From Natronomonas gomsonensis (GTDB lineage Archaea > Halobacteriota > Halobacteria > Halobacteriales > Haloarculaceae): 64,000 nt of DNA. A model generated the notes under the pieces. That model saw nothing but the letters and a program-made list of their open reading frames with translations, searched no databases and was not told the origin of the DNA. The translations under genes were made by a program, and so were the position numbers. The DNA lies in assembly GCF_024300825.1 (NCBI RefSeq), contig NZ_CP101323.1, forward strand, positions 1,364,001-1,428,000, in the 5' to 3' direction. Positions within the stretch are counted from its first letter, which is position 1. Each line of letters begins with the position of its first letter. This document shows, piece by piece, positions 16,471 to 24,489 of the stretch.

Positions 16471-17387
16471 GACTGACCCTCCGTTATCGGGTCGCCGGTC
16501 GCGGTCACGTCAGTTCCCGTCAGGGCGACGTACACGTCGTCGAGACCCGGCTGTCGCCAGAGTAGCCCCTCGTAATCGACGCCGGCGTCGTCGAGGGCGT
16601 CGGCAAGGTCGGGGATGTCCCGTGGACCGGCCGCGACGGCGACGTGGGTTTCGTCCGGAAGGAGGTGATAGCCCGCTCGTTCTAAGGCCCGTGTGGCGCC
16701 GGCAGGGTCGTCGGCTTCGACGACGAGTCGGCTGTCGCCGCCGTGGCGCTCGATGAGTTCCTCGGGCGACCCGAGTTCGACGAGTTTCCCGTCGGCCAAC
16801 AGGCCGACGCGGTCGGCCAGCGTCTCGGCTTCCTCCATGTAGTGAGTCGTCAACAGGACGGTCGTTCCGGTGTCGGCGAGCCCCTCGATGAGCGCCCACA
16901 GTTCGCGACGACCGTTCGGGTCGATGCCCGTCGTCGGTTCGTCGAGAATCAACACGTCTGGCGCGTTGACGAGGGCAGTGCCGACACAGACGCGTCGTTT
17001 CTGCCCGCCCGAGAGGTTCTCGTAGTGAGTGTCCGCACTGTCAGTCAGGCCCACGTCGGCCAAAACCGAGTCGGGGTCTCGCGATTCGTCGTAGAGACCG
17101 GCGTAGTAGGCGAGTAACTCGCGGGCGGTGAGCCGTTCGGCCGGCGAGAACTCCTGTGGCAGGAGGCCGATGCGGTGGCGGGCGGCGTCTTCGGGGGCGC
17201 CGCCCAACAGTTCGACGGTTCCCTCGGCTTGGGTCGTCCCCGTCAGCGCACGGATGAGCGTCGTCTTGCCGGCGCCGTTCGGCCCGATGAGGGCGAACAC
17301 CTCGCCGCTCTCGACGGAAAACGAGACGCCGTCCAACGCCACCGTATCGCCGTAGCGGCGGCGGACGTTCTCGGCGCGAATGACCAT
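16467..17387 (-). CDS. ABC transporter ATP-binding protein
   Basis: 306 residues. Walker A is GPNGAGKTT, the Q-loop is LLPQEF, the signature is LSGGQKRR, Walker B is VLILDEPTTGID, and the H-loop is LLTTHYMEE. After the nucleotide-binding domain there is a C-terminal DUF4162-like region (RLVVEADDPAGATRALERAGY), as in drug- and lipid-export ATPases. It is the first gene of a two-gene operon with the ABC-2 permease. Confidence 0.95.
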   Translation of the reverse strand: MVIRAENVRRRYGDTVALDGVSFSVESGEVFALIGPNGAGKTTLIRALTGTTQAEGTVELLGGAPEDAARHRIGLLPQEFSPAERLTARELLAYYAGLYDESRDPDSVLADVGLTDSADTHYENLSGGQKRRVCVGTALVNAPDVLILDEPTTGIDPNGRRELWALIEGLADTGTTVLLTTHYMEEAETLADRVGLLADGKLVELGSPEELIERHGGDSRLVVEADDPAGATRALERAGYHLLPDETHVAVAAGPRDIPDLADALDDAGVDYEGLLWRQPGLDDVYVALTGTDVTATGDPITEGQS

Positions 17388-17438
17388 ATCGAGAAGGCGG
17401 TCGGCGCGGGCCTAAAGGCTACCCTTCGCCGCCGCCAG

Positions 17439-17669
17439 TTACATCGCCTCCCGAACGCGACGAGTGATTTCGTCGACATCGTAGTCGTCATCCGCCTTCC
17501 GGAATATGGCCTCGCCGTCGACCCGTACCTCGAAGACGCCGTGGTCGCCGGTGACCAACGCGACGCTTTCGAGGTCCGCACCGAACGTCGACAGCAGGTG
17601 TTCGGAGAGGTCAGAGGCGCGATTCAGGAAGCCACACGGGACGCAGTACTCGATTTCGACAGCAGACAT
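17439..17669 (-). CDS. SelT/SelW/SelH-family (Rdx) thioredoxin-like protein
   Basis: 76 residues from ATG 17669 (MSAVEIEYCVPCGFLNRA). The N-terminal CVPC is the redox CxxC at the end of the first beta strand, as in Rdx-family selenoprotein W-like proteins; Cys replaces selenocysteine here. GVFEVRVDGEAIFRKADD matches the family Gx(F/V)EVxxDG signature. A small cytosolic redox role is likely. An upstream in-frame start would add 15 residues (MGRTTVLCLRGLLPP) that are not typical. Confidence 0.88.
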   Translation of the reverse strand: MSAVEIEYCVPCGFLNRASDLSEHLLSTFGADLESVALVTGDHGVFEVRVDGEAIFRKADDDYDVDEITRRVREAM

Positions 17670-17738
17670 GGGTGGGAGTAGACCCCGGAGACACAAAACC
17701 GTGGTCCGTCCCAAACGGTCATCCGGATGTCGACGGCG

Positions 17739-18422
17739 TCAGAGCCGCGTTCGGAGCCACACGAGACCCGGACGGTAGACGAGCAGGCCGACGGTAATCA
17801 CGTACACGACGGTTCCGAGCGCGTAGGTCTGGGCGGAGGCCGCAGCGGCCAGCGCCGCGCCGCCACCGACGACGCCGCTCAACACCGACGCGACCACCGG
17901 AAGCGTACACGACACACAGGAGAACAGCCCGAGGACGCCGCCAGCGACGGCACTTTCGGCTTCGATGGCCGTCGCGTAGACGAGATACGACAGGACCGCG
18001 TAGCCGATGGCAGTGAAGGGGACGATTGCAAACTGGACGGTCCCACCCCCGTAGAGAACCGCCGGATTCCATCCCGGCGGGAGTTGGGTGAACTGAACGG
18101 TCAGCCCGGTTACCGGACCGGTAGCGGGGCCGAACAGGCCGCCGACAAAGCCCAGTATAACGAAGTACCCACCCGCGATGGCTCCGGCGATGAGTTTCGT
18201 TCGGCGCTCCGCCGGTGCCGGGTCGGTTCGAAACACCGCCCACGCGGCCGCCGTGAGCCATATCACCGGAAACGCCCAGTAGGTAGTCGGCGTACTGTCG
18301 GTGAAGTACGCGTACAGAAGCGAGAGGAGAACGAGGGTGTTCGCCATCGCAACCGTGTAGACGACGGTTCGCTGGCTGTCACCGTCGAGTGCACGGAAGT
18401 GCTGCGTTGCGGCGTCGAACAT
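17739..18422 (-). CDS. Polytopic membrane protein adjacent to ctaB, function unknown
   Basis: 227 residues from ATG 18422 (MFDAATQHFRALDG), one base after the ctaB stop, so the two genes are an operon. About six membrane segments are visible, for example VAMANTLVLLSLLYAYF, TKLIAGAIAGGYFVILGFVGG, FTAIGYAVLSYLVYATAI and ALGTVVYVITVGLLVY. A pair of cysteines sits in LGLFSCVSCTLPVVASVLSG, a CxxC next to a helix that might bind metal or be redox-active. Homologs sit near cytochrome oxidase genes in haloarchaea, so a role in oxidase assembly is possible but unproven. Confidence 0.8.
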   Translation of the reverse strand: MFDAATQHFRALDGDSQRTVVYTVAMANTLVLLSLLYAYFTDSTPTTYWAFPVIWLTAAAWAVFRTDPAPAERRTKLIAGAIAGGYFVILGFVGGLFGPATGPVTGLTVQFTQLPPGWNPAVLYGGGTVQFAIVPFTAIGYAVLSYLVYATAIEAESAVAGGVLGLFSCVSCTLPVVASVLSGVVGGGAALAAAASAQTYALGTVVYVITVGLLVYRPGLVWLRTRL

Positions 18423-18423
18423 T

Positions 18424-19791
18424 TCAGATTGCCAGGGCGTCGACGACAACGGCGACGAGGACGAGTCCGAGATAGGCGTTTGAGGCGTGGAACGCCCGGA
18501 ACGCCGCCGATTCGGTTTGCTCGCGGTGCAGTCGGACGACCGTATACAGGAACAGCGCTCCGAGAGCGACCGTCGTCACACCGTAGAGCCACCCGAGGTC
18601 AGCCAACTCAGCAAGGACGCCCGCGCTCAGAAGCGTCGCCCCGAGATACAGGAGGATGTGCTTGCGGGTCTCGGTCTCCCCACGGACGACGGGCATCATC
18701 GGGAAGCCGCCACGCTCGTAGTCGTCCTTGTAGGCCAACGCGAGGTTGTAGAAGTGCGCCGGCGTCCACAGGAAGATGACGCCCGCGAGCGTGAGGCCGA
18801 CGGGGCCGACCGTTCCGGCGACGGCGGCGTAGCCGATAAGCGCCGGAAGCGCGCCGGCAGCGCCACCCAACACCGTGTTCTGGACGGTGTTCGGCTTCAA
18901 CAGCAGAGTGTACACGACCGAGTAGAACATGATGGCGGCGAGGCCGAGCGCCGCGACCAGCAGATTCACCGAGAGAAACGCCGCCAGCGAGCCAACCGCC
19001 AACAGGCCACCGAAGGCCAGTGCGTTCCGGACCGGAACCTCGTGGGTCGCGACCGGTCGGTCGGCGGTCCGCTCCATCCGCTTGTCGATGTCGCGTTCGA
19101 GGACGTGATTGAACGTTCCGGAGGCGCCGATGGCGAGGACGCCGCCGCCGAGCGTGGCGAGAACCGTCCGAACGGTCGGCGTGCCCGCAAGCGCCATCCC
19201 GGCGCCGGCGACGAGACACAGCAGCCACATCAGCCGCGGTTTCATCAATTCGAAGTACGCCCACGCGGTCGCTTTCAGGCGCTCGACACCGGTCAGCGTC
19301 GGCGCGACCGAGCCGTCGTCGATTGGCTCCTCGGCGAGAGACGGTTCGGGCACCGCACCCGGAGCGTCGTCGGTTCCGGTCTCGGCTTCCAGTTGCCACG
19401 CCAACGCGAGGACGAGCGCGGCGAAGATACTCATCGCGACGGCGAGGTGGAGGCCGGCGAAGGTACCACCGGTCGCAACGAACGCGCCGACGGCGACCTG
19501 TGCCGGATAGAGGAGCAGCGCCACACCGAGGGCGGCCTTCACGCGACGGCCAACACGGTTCCAGCCGAGGACGGCCGAGGTGAGAACGAGCAGTCCGACG
19601 ACGGCCGCGGCCGCACGGTGCAGCAGCGCGACGAGAACCGCCGGATTCGAGAGGTCGCCACCACAGAGCGGCCACCCAGAACACGCCGCGGCGGAATCGG
19701 AGAGTGCCGCCGTCGCGCCGACGACGACGAGGACGTACACACCGACGACCGCCGCCGCGAGCAGCGCGGTAATCGAAGGGCGGCGAATCAT
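18424..19791 (-). CDS. ctaB: Heme O synthase (protoheme IX farnesyltransferase) with CtaA-like N-terminal domain
   Basis: 455 residues. The C-terminal ~290 residues are a UbiA-type prenyltransferase: NHVLERDIDKRMERTADRP carries the first Asp-rich motif, and YKDDYERGGFPMMP the second. This enzyme farnesylates heme B to heme O for the oxidase. Residues 1-135 form about four helices (GATAALSDSAAACSGWPLCGG, LLHRAAAAVVGLLVL, GLHLAVAMSIFAALVLAL). They look like half of a CtaA/Cox15 heme A synthase, with conserved His in LHRAAA and LHLAVA and the CxxxxxC of CSGWPLC. The fused form suggests coupled heme O/A synthesis. It is divergent from coxB. Confidence 0.93.
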   Translation of the reverse strand: MIRRPSITALLAAAVVGVYVLVVVGATAALSDSAAACSGWPLCGGDLSNPAVLVALLHRAAAAVVGLLVLTSAVLGWNRVGRRVKAALGVALLLYPAQVAVGAFVATGGTFAGLHLAVAMSIFAALVLALAWQLEAETGTDDAPGAVPEPSLAEEPIDDGSVAPTLTGVERLKATAWAYFELMKPRLMWLLCLVAGAGMALAGTPTVRTVLATLGGGVLAIGASGTFNHVLERDIDKRMERTADRPVATHEVPVRNALAFGGLLAVGSLAAFLSVNLLVAALGLAAIMFYSVVYTLLLKPNTVQNTVLGGAAGALPALIGYAAVAGTVGPVGLTLAGVIFLWTPAHFYNLALAYKDDYERGGFPMMPVVRGETETRKHILLYLGATLLSAGVLAELADLGWLYGVTTVALGALFLYTVVRLHREQTESAAFRAFHASNAYLGLVLVAVVVDALAI

Positions 19792-19810
19792 ACGGGAATC
19801 TTGGTGTGGT

Positions 19811-19838
19811 CGTACTTAGGCCCCGCGCTTCCGGGGCC
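19811..19838. promoter_or_regulatory. ctaB-side promoter region with perfect inverted repeat
   Basis: On the minus strand, CCTAAG (19816-19821) lies about 25-30 bases before the ctaB ATG and could be its BoxA. It overlaps a perfect 7-base inverted repeat GGCCCCG-cgcttc-CGGGGCC (19819-19838) in the middle of the ctaB/coxB divergent region. The repeat is a candidate regulator site; it could also be chance in GC-rich DNA. Confidence 0.4.
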
Positions 19839-19858
19839 ACGTACAGGAAGTCAGCAAC

Positions 19859-19882
19859 TATTTAATCCGGTGTTCCTAACCG
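19859..19882 (+). promoter_or_regulatory. coxB promoter: BoxA plus shared 15-base motif
   Basis: TATTTAAT (19859-19866) is a strong haloarchaeal BoxA, 24-31 bases before the coxB ATG at 19890, implying a leaderless mRNA. Directly downstream, CGGTGTTCCTAACCG (19868-19882) is flanked by the half-sites CGGT and ACCG. The same 15 bases occur in the nuoA promoter (45547-45561, minus strand), again next to the BoxA. A protein bound here would cover the transcription start. Confidence 0.7.
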
Positions 19883-19889
19883 GCCGGTA

Positions 19890-20648
19890 ATGAGAGTCAC
19901 GCGCACCGTCACGGCGGCGCTCGCCGGGCTCGTGCTACTCGCCATCTCGGCTGACCCCGTGTTCGCACAGAGCCAAGGCGTAGAGCAGATAAACGGCCTC
20001 AACACGAAACTGCTCGCGGTGGCCATCCCCATCGCCATCCTCGTTGAGGTAATCCTCATCTACGCAGTTGTGAAGTTCAAGGGCAACGACGACCCCAAGC
20101 CGACCCACGAGAACCGCCGGCTGGAGATTACGTGGACGGTGGCGACCGCCATCGTGCTGCTGTTCGTCGGCTTCGCCTCCTACCAAGTGCTCGCCGTCGA
20201 GGAAGTCGGGAACCCCATCGACAGCGATGAACGCATCGAACCGCAGGTGTCCCAAGACCTCGAAGGCGCCGTCGGACCGCTGCAGTCCGAACAGAACGAG
20301 GCAGTCGAAATCGAAATCGAGGCGTTCCGCTACGGCTGGCGAGCGACCTACGAAGGGACCGACGTAACGACCAACAACGAGATACGCGTCCCAACAGACA
20401 GACCGGTGTACTTCCACATCACGTCGACCGACTGGCTCCACATGCTGTCGGTTCCGGACCTCGGTCTGAAGCAGACCGCCTTCCCCGGTGAGTACAACAC
20501 CATCAAGACGATTCCCACCGAGACCGGTGAACACCAGTTCTACTGTACGGAGTACTGCGGCATCGGTCACTCCCAGATGAACGGGAAGTTCGTCGTCATG
20601 GACGGCGACGACTACGACGAGTGGCTGGCGAACCAGCAGTCCGAGTAA
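19890..20648 (+). CDS. coxB: Cytochrome c oxidase-type subunit II
   Basis: Subunit carrying the CuA electron-entry site of a heme-copper oxidase, 252 residues. A signal peptide (VTAALAGLVLLAISADPVFAQ) and two membrane helices (LLAVAIPIAILVEVILIYAVV and TWTVATAIVLLFVGFASYQVL) precede the cupredoxin domain. CuA ligands are visible: His in TSTDWLHMLSVPDLGLK, and CTEYCGIGHSQM giving Cys, Glu, Cys, His and Met. Aromatic FRYGWRATYEG is the electron-entry patch. The donor in haloarchaea is probably halocyanin rather than cytochrome c. It starts the plus-strand cox cluster. Confidence 0.96.
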   Translation: MRVTRTVTAALAGLVLLAISADPVFAQSQGVEQINGLNTKLLAVAIPIAILVEVILIYAVVKFKGNDDPKPTHENRRLEITWTVATAIVLLFVGFASYQVLAVEEVGNPIDSDERIEPQVSQDLEGAVGPLQSEQNEAVEIEIEAFRYGWRATYEGTDVTTNNEIRVPTDRPVYFHITSTDWLHMLSVPDLGLKQTAFPGEYNTIKTIPTETGEHQFYCTEYCGIGHSQMNGKFVVMDGDDYDEWLANQQSE

Positions 20649-20766
20649 CGGTCCGCACGTTCTTTTCGGCCCTACCCGGTTTTCCTGTCGATAGCGACCG
20701 CCCCAGTTTCAGGGATAGCCGTCGGCTTTGGGAGGGTTTTTACCCCTCGACTCGAATGACCCGCGT

Positions 20767-21642
20767 ATGAGTGTCGACCACGACGACGGACATCACGGTG
20801 GCCACGAACACCACCTGCCCGCGGTCGAGGACTGGCCGCGCGGCTTCGGTGAAGCCTCCTGGTGGCCGTTCATCACCGCCCTCGGCGGCGCCGGGTTCTA
20901 CATCGGCGCGGCCCTGTTCGTCCTTGGACGTCCCGAGTATGGCATCGTACCTTCGACGGTCGGACCGGCCGCCTTCGTCATCAGCACGTTCCTGTTCCTG
21001 ACAGGCCTGTACGGCTGGCTGTATCACGCCTTCATCGTCAACTTCTGGGAGGGCGAAGCCGACGACTTCGGCTTCCCGCTGAAGCTCACGATGCTGTTGT
21101 TCCTCGGGACGGAGGTTGCGACGTTCGGCGCCGGCTTCATCTACTACTTCTTCATCCGCGGTGGCGAAGTGTGGACCGAAGAGGCACTGCCGGAACTCGT
21201 CGTCTCGGGTGACGTTCTCAGCTCGCTCGTCATCGTCAACACCCTCATCCTGATTGCCAGTTCGTTCACCATCCACTACGCCCACCACGCACTGCTGAAG
21301 GACAACCGCAAGCGCTTCGTTCGACTCCTCGGTGCGACGCTGGTCCTCGGACTCGTGTTCCTCGGCGGCCAGGTGTACGAGTACTACGAGTTCATCGTCC
21401 ACGAGGGCTTCACCGTCACGCAGGGCGCCTACGGCTCTGCCTTCTACGGACTGACCGGCCTCCACGGCCTGCACGTCTCCCTCGGTGCCGTCCTCATCGG
21501 CATCCTCTTCATCCGGGCGCTGTTCGGACACTACTCCTCCGAGAAACACGTCTCGGTGTCGACCGTCTCGATGTACTGGCACTTCGTCGACGTGGTCTGG
21601 GTGTTCCTCGTCATCGTGCTGTACGCGGGCGCTATCGTCTAA
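20767..21642 (+). CDS. coxC: Cytochrome c oxidase-type subunit III
   Basis: 291 residues, seven-helix subunit III. After a His-rich N-terminus (DDGHHGGHEHHLP) comes PWxFxxA-like SWWPFITALGGAGFYIG. The conserved KLTMLLFLGTEVATFGAGFIYYFF follows, then GSAFYGLTGLHGLHVSLGAV and the final VSMYWHFVDVVWVFLVIVLY. It stabilises the catalytic core and supplies a proton-uptake path. ATG 20767 is used; a TTTTTA stretch about 30 bases upstream (20738-20743) may be its own BoxA. A T-run (21652-21656) after the stop may terminate transcription. Confidence 0.96.
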   Translation: MSVDHDDGHHGGHEHHLPAVEDWPRGFGEASWWPFITALGGAGFYIGAALFVLGRPEYGIVPSTVGPAAFVISTFLFLTGLYGWLYHAFIVNFWEGEADDFGFPLKLTMLLFLGTEVATFGAGFIYYFFIRGGEVWTEEALPELVVSGDVLSSLVIVNTLILIASSFTIHYAHHALLKDNRKRFVRLLGATLVLGLVFLGGQVYEYYEFIVHEGFTVTQGAYGSAFYGLTGLHGLHVSLGAVLIGILFIRALFGHYSSEKHVSVSTVSMYWHFVDVVWVFLVIVLYAGAIV

Positions 21643-21663
21643 ACAGCGACCTTTTTCTGCGTC

Positions 21664-21839
21664 GGGTTTCCTCACGCCCTTCGGGCGCTGCGGGAACCGC
21701 GTGGCGGCTTCGCCGCCAAGACATATGGTTGCGGGCCATTGGCCCGCAACCCACTCCTTGAAAAACGTCGATGAAAAAAGCGCGAACGCGCCGACGGCGC
21801 GTTCGCGTGAACCGCGCTCCCTTCGGTCGCGCGGATGCT
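21664..21839 (-). repeat. Hairpin-rich intergenic element, copy B
   Basis: Inverted relative to copy A at 5828-5966. On the minus strand the order is AGCATCCGCG (21839-21830), a hairpin, GCGGTTCACGC (21815-21805), then the perfect hairpin GCGAACGCGCC/GGCGCGTTCGC. The word GCTTTTTTCATCGACG followed by TTTTT (21781-21761) comes next, then the perfect hairpin GGGTTGCGGGCC/GGCCCGCAACCC. A final GGCGGC-gaa-GCCGCC stem is identical to one in copy A. The framework words are conserved and the stems are not, which argues for a structured element rather than simple duplication. It fills the gap between coxC and the next gene. Confidence 0.7.
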
Positions 21840-21940
21840 CTTTCGACACTGCTCCGGCCTTCTACGAACGCTTTGGTCCATCCATCGAACGACCCGCCGA
21901 TTCCGGAAGGTTCTCCGGTACCCGACGACTACCGCCGACA

Positions 21941-23308
21941 ATGACCGCCCGTCGTCGTTTGGCGTTCACGCTGTTCGGCGTTCTCCTCGGCGTCGTGGGG
22001 ACCGCCGGCGCCCACGGTGCTGGATTGGCGAGCGCCTCCGGGCGGAGCCTCAACGTACCGACGTGGCTGTTCTTGCTCACCGGCGGCGGCGTCATCGGCG
22101 CGTCGTTTCTGCTCGCCTCGTTCGTCACCGATCGGACGTTCATCCGTCGTATCCACGGGTGGCGCCGCACCTTCTCGATCCCGGCGATTCGAGTGCTTAC
22201 CGGAATCGGGCGAGTCGTCGGCATCGTCGGCCTCCTGTTCGTTCTGGTGGTCGGCTTCGTCGGACCACAGGAATCGCTGTACAACGCCGCTATCCTCGTC
22301 GTCTGGGCGGGGTGGTGGTCGGGGTACGCGATGACCACCTACCTCGTCGGGAACACCTGGCCGATTCTCAATCCGTGGCGCTCGATTGCGGCGGTGCTGC
22401 CCTCGTTGGAGCGGCCGTACCCGGACCGACTCGACGCGTGGCCGAGCGTCGTCGGCCTGCTCGCGTTGATTTGGCTGGAGGTCGTCAGCCCCGTCGCCGA
22501 CCAACCGCGGTTCCTCGCGGGCATCGTCGCCGGCTATACCGTCGTCACGCTGGCCGGTGCGGTCGTCTTCGGCGAAGAGACGTGGTTCGGGATGGTCGAC
22601 CCGGTGTCGCGGGTGTTCCGATACTTCGGTCGCGTCGCCCCGCTGTACGCCGACGACGGAATCAGCGTTCGGCTGCCTGGGGCGGGGTTGAGCGAGGCGA
22701 AACTCGTCACCTCCCGAGCGGAGGTGGGTTTCGTCGTCGCGGTGCTGTGGGTGACGACCTACGACGGCCTCGTCGCGACGCCGCTGTGGCGCCGCTATGC
22801 GGTCACAGTCGTCGAAAGCGGCGTCCCGCCAAACCTCCTGTACGCCGCTGCGCTCGTCGTCGGCTATCTCGTCTTCCTCGGTATCTACCGGGCGGCAGCG
22901 AAAGAGAGCAAGCGACGCGCCCGGACGTACGTCCCGGTCGAGACTCTCGCCCACCGGTTTGCGCCGCCGCTCGTCGCCATTGCGGCCGGTTACCACGTCG
23001 CACACTTCCTGGGATACTTCCTCGAGTTGTCCCCGACGCTGGTCGGGACGCTCCCCGCGCCGCTGTCGCCGCCGGAACCGGTCGCGCTCGTCTTGCCGGC
23101 GTGGTTCGGCGGCCTCGAACTGTCGTTCGTCATTCTGGGACATCTGTTGGCCATCTGGGTCGCCCACGCCGCAGCGTACGACGTCTTCCCCGGGAAACTG
23201 CAGGCCATCCGAAGCCAGTACCCGACCACCGCGGCGATGGTGTGTTACACCATCGTCAGTCTCTGGATAGTCTCCCAACCGTACGCAGTCCCACCGTACG
23301 TCTCCTGA
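21941..23308 (+). CDS. Large polytopic membrane protein in the cox cluster, function unknown
   Basis: 455 residues with about ten membrane segments. Examples are LAFTLFGVLLGVVGTAGAHG, VPTWLFLLTGGGVIGASFLL, VLTGIGRVVGIVGLLFVLVVGFV and LVAIAAGYHVAHFLGYFL. A longer loop near residues 225-265 holds LYADDGISVRLPGAGL. Conserved-looking His residues sit in membrane parts (GAHGAG, GYHVAHFLGY, LGHLLAIWVAHAAAYDVF) and could bind heme or metal; this is only an observation. I recognise no named family. It is preceded by hairpin element B and followed after three bases by the zinc-finger gene, so it may start a new transcript. Confidence 0.8.
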   Translation: MTARRRLAFTLFGVLLGVVGTAGAHGAGLASASGRSLNVPTWLFLLTGGGVIGASFLLASFVTDRTFIRRIHGWRRTFSIPAIRVLTGIGRVVGIVGLLFVLVVGFVGPQESLYNAAILVVWAGWWSGYAMTTYLVGNTWPILNPWRSIAAVLPSLERPYPDRLDAWPSVVGLLALIWLEVVSPVADQPRFLAGIVAGYTVVTLAGAVVFGEETWFGMVDPVSRVFRYFGRVAPLYADDGISVRLPGAGLSEAKLVTSRAEVGFVVAVLWVTTYDGLVATPLWRRYAVTVVESGVPPNLLYAAALVVGYLVFLGIYRAAAKESKRRARTYVPVETLAHRFAPPLVAIAAGYHVAHFLGYFLELSPTLVGTLPAPLSPPEPVALVLPAWFGGLELSFVILGHLLAIWVAHAAAYDVFPGKLQAIRSQYPTTAAMVCYTIVSLWIVSQPYAVPPYVS

Positions 23309-23311
23309 CCG

Positions 23312-23590
23312 ATGACCGAACACACCAACCCTCGACAGACGCCACCGTCGGACCCGCCCGAGGAGCCAGCCACCTGTTCGTACTGCGGTGAGAAGTTCGT
23401 CGACGAGCAGTTGCTCGCGCTCCACCGCGGCATCGAACACGAGTCACGGCTCTCCGAGGCGGAAGCGGACGCCTATCGTGCGGCCCGCGACACCGAACGC
23501 GAGGACATCCGGCTGTTCCGACTGAAAGCACTGGCCGCGCTGCTCGCCATCTACTTCGGGTTCATCTTCGTGTACGCGTTCGTCGTGTAG
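23312..23590 (+). CDS. Small membrane protein with C2H2 zinc finger
   Basis: 92 residues. CSYCGEKFVDEQLLALHRGIEH is a C2H2-like finger (C-x2-C-x12-H-x4-H). A charged helix rich in Glu/Arg follows, then one membrane segment ALAALLAIYFGFIFVYAFVV at the C-terminus. Such membrane-anchored single fingers recur in haloarchaeal cox clusters. Possible roles are protein contact in oxidase assembly or metal sensing; no direct evidence exists here. It starts three bases after the preceding gene and is likely co-transcribed. Confidence 0.85.
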   Translation: MTEHTNPRQTPPSDPPEEPATCSYCGEKFVDEQLLALHRGIEHESRLSEAEADAYRAARDTEREDIRLFRLKALAALLAIYFGFIFVYAFVV

Positions 23591-23642
23591 AGTGCGAGCG
23601 AGACACCGACGGCCCTTTGTCTCGGCAGTTCTTACATGGAGT

Positions 23643-24050
23643 ATGGAAGCGGAACCAGAGCCGGAATCGGCGCTCTCCGAGCAGTACGCCAAGTCCAGTC
23701 CCTGGCCGGTCGTCGTGGCGCTGGGACTCGTCATCAGCGAGATTGGCATCCTGTTCGGACTGTATCCCGTCGCCATCGCGGGGCTCGTCATGTTCGCCGG
23801 CAGCGTCTCGGGAATCGTCCACGAAGCGGGCTACGTGGCGAGCCCGTGGCGCCTGCTGTCCGGGTTGGGCGTCGCGCTCGTCGTCGTCGGGCTGGCCTTG
23901 GTCTCGACGCAGGTCGACGGCGGCGTGTCGGCGTACGTCGCACAGGCAAGCGTCGAAAACGGCGTCACGCTTCGCGGGTTCACCATCGCAGCGACGGGCG
24001 CCATCGTTGCAGTTGCCGGTATCGTCGTCCCCCGCGTCACGAATCAGTAA
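23643..24050 (+). CDS. Cox-cluster membrane protein (DUF7541-like)
   Basis: 135 residues from ATG 23643 (MEAEPEPESALSEQYAKSSPWP). Four membrane segments are visible: PVVVALGLVISEIGILFGLYP, VAIAGLVMFAGSVSGIVHEAG, LLSGLGVALVVVGLALVST and GFTIAATGAIVAVAGIVVP. It resembles the small hypothetical 'cox cluster proteins' found between coxC and coxA in other haloarchaea; the DUF number is from memory. Function is unknown. An oxidase-assembly or supernumerary-subunit role is suggested only by its position. Confidence 0.8.
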   Translation: MEAEPEPESALSEQYAKSSPWPVVVALGLVISEIGILFGLYPVAIAGLVMFAGSVSGIVHEAGYVASPWRLLSGLGVALVVVGLALVSTQVDGGVSAYVAQASVENGVTLRGFTIAATGAIVAVAGIVVPRVTNQ

Positions 24051-24082
24051 CCTCTTTGTATCCGTGTTCGAATTCACGCCCA

Positions 24083-24391
24083 ATGAGTAACCGCACGTTC
24101 GACCGGGAAACGTTGTTGGACCTGTCGGTCAACGTTATCCCCCTCGCGATACTCGCGTTCTTCGTCATCGTGTACGGCGTTATGGGTAATTATCCCGACG
24201 ACCCGGTCGTTCTCGTCGTCCAGATGTCCATCATCATCGTCACGGGCATCGCCCTGACGCTGTTGACGTACTTCTCTGGGAAGGCCATCGCCGGCTCCGA
24301 AGAGGAAGACGAAATACCGCCGGGATACTCCGCCGAGGACGCGGCGGCCGCACCCGACCCCGAGGCAGAATCCACGGCCGAGGACGTATAG
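24083..24391 (+). CDS. Cox-cluster membrane protein (DUF6684-like)
   Basis: 102 residues from ATG 24083 (MSNRTFDRETLLDLSVNVIPL). Two membrane helices, NVIPLAILAFFVIVYGVMG and VVLVVQMSIIIVTGIALTLLTYF, are followed by an acidic, probably disordered tail (EEEDEIPPGYSAEDAAAAPD). Size and arrangement agree with the small cox-cluster proteins of haloarchaea. It lies 32 bases after the previous gene. It may be an accessory subunit of the oxidase, but this is inferred from context. Confidence 0.82.
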   Translation: MSNRTFDRETLLDLSVNVIPLAILAFFVIVYGVMGNYPDDPVVLVVQMSIIIVTGIALTLLTYFSGKAIAGSEEEDEIPPGYSAEDAAAAPDPEAESTAEDV

Positions 24392-24489
24392 CCACGGTCT
24401 CGGTTTCGTTTTCGTCCCCGTCCTCGTTGATTTCCGGAGCTACAGGACCGACAGAAGAACCGACGGCAGTGGCGGCGGCAAGCGCAACC

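Noticed and set aside
18487-19890. 467-codon plus-strand frame opposite ctaB
   Set aside because: Composition is a shadow of the GC-rich ctaB coding strand; the minus strand encodes an unmistakable prenyltransferase.
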